64,000 nucleotides of DNA from Streptomyces shenzhenensis (GTDB lineage Bacteria; Actinomycetota; Actinomycetes; Streptomycetales; Streptomycetaceae). Of this stretch, positions 60,868 through 64,000 are shown piece by piece. Location: contig NZ_PENI01000040.1 in the NCBI RefSeq assembly GCF_003688995.1, positions 1-64,000 on the forward strand, written 5' to 3'. A program made the translations under genes and the position numbers. Under the pieces are notes generated by a model. The model worked only from the letters and a program-made list of their open reading frames with translations. It did no database searches and was not told the DNA's origin. Numbering within the stretch: the stretch's first letter is position 1; each line of letters opens with the position of its first letter.

Positions 60868-61380
60868 TCACTCCACACGTGCGTCCGCCACGGCGCCCGC
60901 GTCGTCGTCGGGCAGGTGGACGTCGTCGACGGCCACCTGCACCTCGACCACCTCGAGGCCCGTGATCCGCTCCACGGCGGCGATCACGTTCGCCCGTACC
61001 TCGCGCGCGACCTCGGGAATGGGCACCCCGTACTCGACGACCAGGTCCAGGTCGACGGCGGCCTGCCGCTCACCGACCTCGACCTTCACCCCGCGCCCCA
61101 CGTTCGGCCGCCCGCCCGGTACCCGGTCACGGACCGCGCCGATCGTGCGGGACAGACCGCCGGCGCCCATGTCGTACACGCCGGGAACCTCACGCGCCGC
61201 CATGCCCGCGATCTTGACCACCACGACGTCGGCGATGGTCGTCCTGCCTCGCTCGTCCACGGCCCGCCCCGCCGTGGCCCGCGCGGTCTCGCCGGCTCCC
61301 CCGAGCACCGCGGTCAGGCCCGGAACGGTGCCCGGACCGCCGTCGACCGCCCCCGTCGGGTTCGACTCCTGTGCCGTCAT
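60868..61380 (-). CDS. Asp23/Gls24 alkaline-shock protein
   Basis: A 170-residue Asp23 protein: DERGRTTIADVVVVKIAGMAAREVPGVYDMG, GRGVKVEVGERQAAVDLDLVVEYGVPIPEVAREVRANVIAAVERITGLEVVEVQVAVDDVHLP. ATG 61380 has AGGAGG. First gene of the leftward operon, divergent from the ECF sigma gene at 61582. Confidence 0.88.
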   Translation of the reverse strand: MTAQESNPTGAVDGGPGTVPGLTAVLGGAGETARATAGRAVDERGRTTIADVVVVKIAGMAAREVPGVYDMGAGGLSRTIGAVRDRVPGGRPNVGRGVKVEVGERQAAVDLDLVVEYGVPIPEVAREVRANVIAAVERITGLEVVEVQVAVDDVHLPDDDAGAVADARVE

Positions 61381-61581
61381 CGGTGTGCCTCCTGGATTGA
61401 TGTCCCTGTGCGCGGTCACCTATTTCGACACGTCTGCTGACGTTTCATTACGCGAGGCCCGGGATTACCCGTCGTGCGGACTATCTGCCCGCTGCCGCGT
61501 AACGCGCACGGCGGCGGCCGTGTCGTACGGGGCGAAGGGGAGGAGTCGGACGGGGACGGGCCGGACGAGAGGAGACCACGA

Positions 61582-62169
61582 GTGCCGGGGCACCCGGACA
61601 GCCCGACGGACGCCGCAGACGACGGCGAACGGCACGAGGACGCCTTGCTGGCGGCGCGGGCAGGAGAAGGCGACGAGGAGGCCTTCGAGATACTGGTGCG
61701 CCGCCATGGGCCCGCGCTGCTGCAACTGGCCACCCGGCTGCTCGGCAACAGGACCGAGGCGGAGGACGCCGTACAGGACGCCTTCGTCAGCGCCTGGCGC
61801 AAGCTGCCGGAGTTCCGCGGCGAGTCCGCGTTCAGCAGCTGGATGTACCGGATCGTCACCAACCGGTGCCTGAACGTGCTGCGCGCACGGCGGCCGGTGG
61901 CCGCCCTGGACGCGGTGCCCGAACCCGCGGCCCCCGAGCACCAGGCGTCCCCGGCGCGGGTGGCGGAGGCGCACGCCGCTGTCGAGGCCCTGTCGAGCGC
62001 GATGGCCGTCCTCTCGCCCGAGCAACGGGTGTGCTGGGTACTCAGGGAGCTGAACGGACTATCGTACGAGGCCGTGGCTGACATGGTCGGAATCAGCCAG
62101 GAGGCGGTCCGTGGACGCGTCTTCCGCGCGCGACGCCAACTGACGGAGGCGATGGTCGCATGGCAATGA
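61582..62169 (+). CDS. ECF sigma factor of the Asp23 locus
   Basis: A 195-residue ECF sigma: AGEGDEEAFEILVRRHGPALLQLATRLLGNRTEAEDAVQDAFVSAWRKLPEFRGE (region 2), VEALSSAMAVLSPEQRVCWVLRELNGLSYEAVADMVGISQEAVRGRVFRARRQL (region 4). GTG 61582 has GAGGAG seven bases upstream. It overlaps the anti-sigma-like gene and is divergent from the Asp23 gene, so it likely drives both directions. Confidence 0.88.
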   Translation: MPGHPDSPTDAADDGERHEDALLAARAGEGDEEAFEILVRRHGPALLQLATRLLGNRTEAEDAVQDAFVSAWRKLPEFRGESAFSSWMYRIVTNRCLNVLRARRPVAALDAVPEPAAPEHQASPARVAEAHAAVEALSSAMAVLSPEQRVCWVLRELNGLSYEAVADMVGISQEAVRGRVFRARRQLTEAMVAWQ

Positions 62170-62810
62170 ACGCGGACCCGAACTCCGGCTCGACCGACGC
62201 GACGGACAGCGCGGACGTACCCGGCGAGGAACTGCTGCCCTGCGGCCGCAAGCTGGGGGACGTGTGGCGCCAGTGGGAGGACGGACTCGCCGACCCGCAC
62301 ACGCGTACCTGCCCCCACTGCTCCGCCGCACTGCACGACCTCGACCGGCTCCAGGACGTCGTGCGCCGGGCCCGGGCCGAGGAACCGCCCCAGGAGGACA
62401 CCGGAGCGCTCGTCGATCGGGTGATGGACGTCGTACGCCTCGAACTGCGCCCCGGCAGGACACTCCCGCTGGGTGCCTCGGCGGAGGACGACTGGATCGT
62501 GGAAGCGGCGGCGGCCAAGGTGTTCCGCGCGGCGGCCGACTCCCTGCCCGGTGTGCGGACCGGCAGCTGCCGTATCGCCCCGGCCGGCTCCGGTGCGGCG
62601 GCCCCGGCACGCCGGGCACGCGGCCCGGTGGCGGTGCGCGTCGAGATCGTGGTGGCCGCCACGGTCAACCTTCAGCGGATCGCGGAGCAGGTCAGGGAAG
62701 AGGTGTTCGCGGCGGCGGACGGGCTGCTGGGTATGGAGGTCGGCTCGGTGGACGTCACCGTCACCGACGTCGTGCCCGAGGACGACCTGGCGGAGGGAGG
62801 ACCGAGGTGA
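62160..62810 (+). CDS. Zinc-finger/Asp23 fusion (probable anti-sigma factor)
   Basis: A 216-residue protein. The N-terminus has H-x3-C-x2-C (HTRTCPHC, ZAS-type) in LGDVWRQWEDGLADPHTRTCPHCSAALHDLDRL. The C-terminal half is Asp23-like (GPVAVRVEIVVAATVNLQRIAEQVREEVF, GMEVGSVDVTVTDVV). It could bind the sigma factor through the finger and join the Asp23 assembly through the other half. ATG 62160 or 62166; both overlap the sigma stop. Confidence 0.75.
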   Translation: MAMNADPNSGSTDATDSADVPGEELLPCGRKLGDVWRQWEDGLADPHTRTCPHCSAALHDLDRLQDVVRRARAEEPPQEDTGALVDRVMDVVRLELRPGRTLPLGASAEDDWIVEAAAAKVFRAAADSLPGVRTGSCRIAPAGSGAAAPARRARGPVAVRVEIVVAATVNLQRIAEQVREEVFAAADGLLGMEVGSVDVTVTDVVPEDDLAEGGPR

Positions 62811-63166
62811 CGGCGGACGGTGAGCCCGTGGAGCTGACCGAGCGGATCGCGCAGGCGGTCGCGGGCGTGCCCGGTGTGGCGTTCCTGCGGCCCGGCCTGG
62901 CCGGACTGCTGCGCTCCTCCGTGGCGGCGCGGGCGACAGGGCGCCGGGTGAACCCCGAGGAGAGCCGGGCGAAGTCCGCCGTACGGGTCGGACAGGGCAG
63001 CGCGCCGGGCACCCTGGCGATCGAGGTCAGCGTCGTCCTGCGGCGCGGCCACCGCGCGGTCGACGTGACGCGCGAGATCCGTGCCGCGGTGCGCCGGACG
63101 GTACCGGCCGAGGCCGAGAACCGGCCACCCGCCCGAGTCACGATCACGGTCACCGGCCTGGTGTGA
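62807..63166 (+). CDS. Small Asp23-like protein
   Basis: A 119-residue protein with an Asp23-like core: LTERIAQAVAGVPGVAFLRPGLAGLL, AVRVGQGSAPGTLAIEVSVVLRRGHRAVDVTREIRAAVRRTV, RVTITVTGLV. GTG 62807 overlaps the fusion gene (GTGA). Third gene of the rightward operon. Confidence 0.75.
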   Translation: MTADGEPVELTERIAQAVAGVPGVAFLRPGLAGLLRSSVAARATGRRVNPEESRAKSAVRVGQGSAPGTLAIEVSVVLRRGHRAVDVTREIRAAVRRTVPAEAENRPPARVTITVTGLV

Positions 63167-63190
63167 CCGGCCGGCCCCACCCGGCCGACG

Positions 63191-63830
63191 CGCGCTCCTG
63201 AAGCGGTACGGCACGGACGTGTCGTCCTTGCGGCTGTCGCCGGTACGCCGTCGACCTGGCGGGGCGCCCTCCAGCGGTCCGCGGACCGCCGCCCTGCGTG
63301 CGGGTGCTGCTGAAGGTGCGGCCCGTGCGGGCAGGCATGACCGCGCCCTCGCCTCGCCCGGACGGCGCTGCAAGGCCCGTTCACCGTCGATGGCGTCGGC
63401 GTGCGCTCCAGGAGTGGTACGGCACGGCCGTGCTGTTTTTACGGCTGTCGCCGGTACGCCGTCGACCTGGCGGGGCGTCAGCTAGCGGCCCCCGGCCCGT
63501 CGGCCCAGCGTGCGGGGGTGGCTGGGGGTTGTGGGAGGCGCGGGCAGGTACGACGGCGCCTTCGCCCCGCCTGGAGCGGCTGCGGGGCGTACTGCATCGG
63601 CCGTACCGTCGTCGTGGCCGTCCTCGGTGCGTCGTCGACCTGGCGGGGCGCCCTTCAGCGGTCCGCGGACCGCCGCCCTGCGTGCGGGTGCTGCTGAAGG
63701 TGCGGCCCGTGCGGGCAGGCATGACCGCGCCCTCGCCTCGCCCGGAGGGCGTTGCGCTCCTGGAGTGGTACGGCGCCGGCCGCGTCGTCCTTGCGGCTGT
63801 CGCCGGTACGCCGCCGGTCTGGACGACGCC
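63191..63830. repeat. Non-coding tandem repeats after the Asp23 locus
   Basis: A 113-bp block at 63250-63363 recurs at 63634-63747 with one mismatch (offset 384 bp). A second block (GTACGGCACGG..., CGGCTGTCGCCGGTACGCCG) occurs near 63204, 63414 and 63764. Together they form an array of partly shuffled units of 180-210 bp. No stable reading frame runs through it. Confidence 0.8.
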
Positions 63831-63886
63831 CCCGGCTTTATCCCCTGGCGGGGACGCCGTCCTCTCCCCGTCGTGGGCCGGGCGTC

Positions 63887-64000
63887 TCACGGGTGTGGGC
63901 GGGGCGCCGACAGCCGGGCGCGGACGAACTTGCCGTGGCCGTCGGCGGCGGGCAGCCAGCTCACCTCGGCACCCAGCAGCCGTGCCTCCCGCAGCCCGTT
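63887..64000 (-). CDS. C-terminal end of a leftward gene (cut by the window)
   Basis: The last 37 codons of a minus-strand gene ending with TGA at 63889-63887: NGLREARLLGAEVSWLPAADG..FVRARLSAP. The NGL-x7-LGAEV-x-W pattern with a final VRARL recalls the end of a HATPase domain in a sensor kinase or regulator, but the piece is too short to be sure. Confidence 0.5.
   Translation of the reverse strand, partial: NGLREARLLGAEVSWLPAADGHGKFVRARLSAPRPHP

Noticed and set aside
1..64000. CRISPR array
   Set aside because: No regularly spaced direct repeats with unique spacers. The iterons are short and in both orientations, and the 63-kb repeats are long and shuffled.
1..64000. Insertion sequences or transposases
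   Set aside because: No transposase motif or IS-type terminal inverted repeats with target duplications seen, despite the many broken genes.

Overview
The window looks like the end of a linear Streptomyces replicon. The DNA is GC-rich with actinobacterial codon use. The first 13 bases, CCCGCGGAGCGGG, match Palindrome I of Streptomyces telomeres, and about 300 bp of further fold-back palindromes follow. Within the first 52 kb there are also tap and tpg (telomere-end replication), parA/parB with four parS-like palindromes, a primase-polymerase/SF3-helicase replication module behind an iteron-rich origin, and a second partly eroded copy of that module. SsgA-like, chaplin-like and DUF2637 proteins fit Streptomyces. 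This many plasmid-type functions close to a telomere suggest a large linear plasmid, but a chromosome arm that absorbed plasmid modules cannot be excluded.

Layout. 1-1.4 kb: telomere, subtelomeric DNA and a frameshifted remnant of a terminal helicase. 1.7-3.2 kb: a surface DUF11 protein and a broken gene. 3.4-7.9 kb: a small leftward biosynthetic operon (KAS III, acyl carrier protein, PLP decarboxylase, acetyltransferase, enoyl-CoA hydratase). 8.5-11.9 kb: a secreted phospholipase C. 12.0-20.4 kb: a complete leftward nitrilase cluster of the MSMEG_0565-0572 (Nit1C) type, with two nitrilases in tandem, one of which lacks the catalytic cysteine. 21.2-23.8 kb: parB, parA and parS sites. 23.9-28.3 kb: two TetR-controlled enzymes and an S41 lipoprotein peptidase. 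28.4-31.9 kb: iteron origin, primase-polymerase, helicase and a 133-residue partner. 32-35.4 kb: a small monooxygenase, then tap-tpg.

36-41.2 kb: an ATP-binding anti-sigma-type protein, an ArsR regulator, a nucleotide-sugar dehydrogenase homologue without its catalytic cysteine, an SsgA-like protein, an LCP ligase and a chaplin-like protein. 41.6-46.9 kb: tRNA-Leu(CAA), a two-gene DUF927-like ATPase module, a DUF6292-like protein and a TetR protein. 47.3-49.3 kb: a second DUF11 surface protein and an ATP-binding protein. 49.6-52.3 kb: the second replication module, with origin decayed and primase gutted but helicase and partner open. 52.9-57.7 kb: deaminase, ECF sigma factor with a C-terminal zinc finger, a PAP2-UbiA-GtrA trio (decaprenyl-phospho-arabinose type) and a second SsgA-like protein. 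57.9-63.2 kb: a DUF2637 membrane protein with a small partner, then a divergent Asp23/Gls24 locus with its own ECF sigma factor and a zinc-finger/Asp23 fusion. 63.2-63.85 kb: tandem non-coding repeats, then the tail of a leftward gene cut by the window edge.

How it fits together. Tap and Tpg would finish the ends created at the telomere, the iteron/primase-polymerase/helicase module would start replication internally, and ParA/ParB/parS would partition the molecule. The rest is mostly accessory metabolism (nitrilase cluster, acyl-amine-type operon, secreted lipase) plus envelope and developmental genes.
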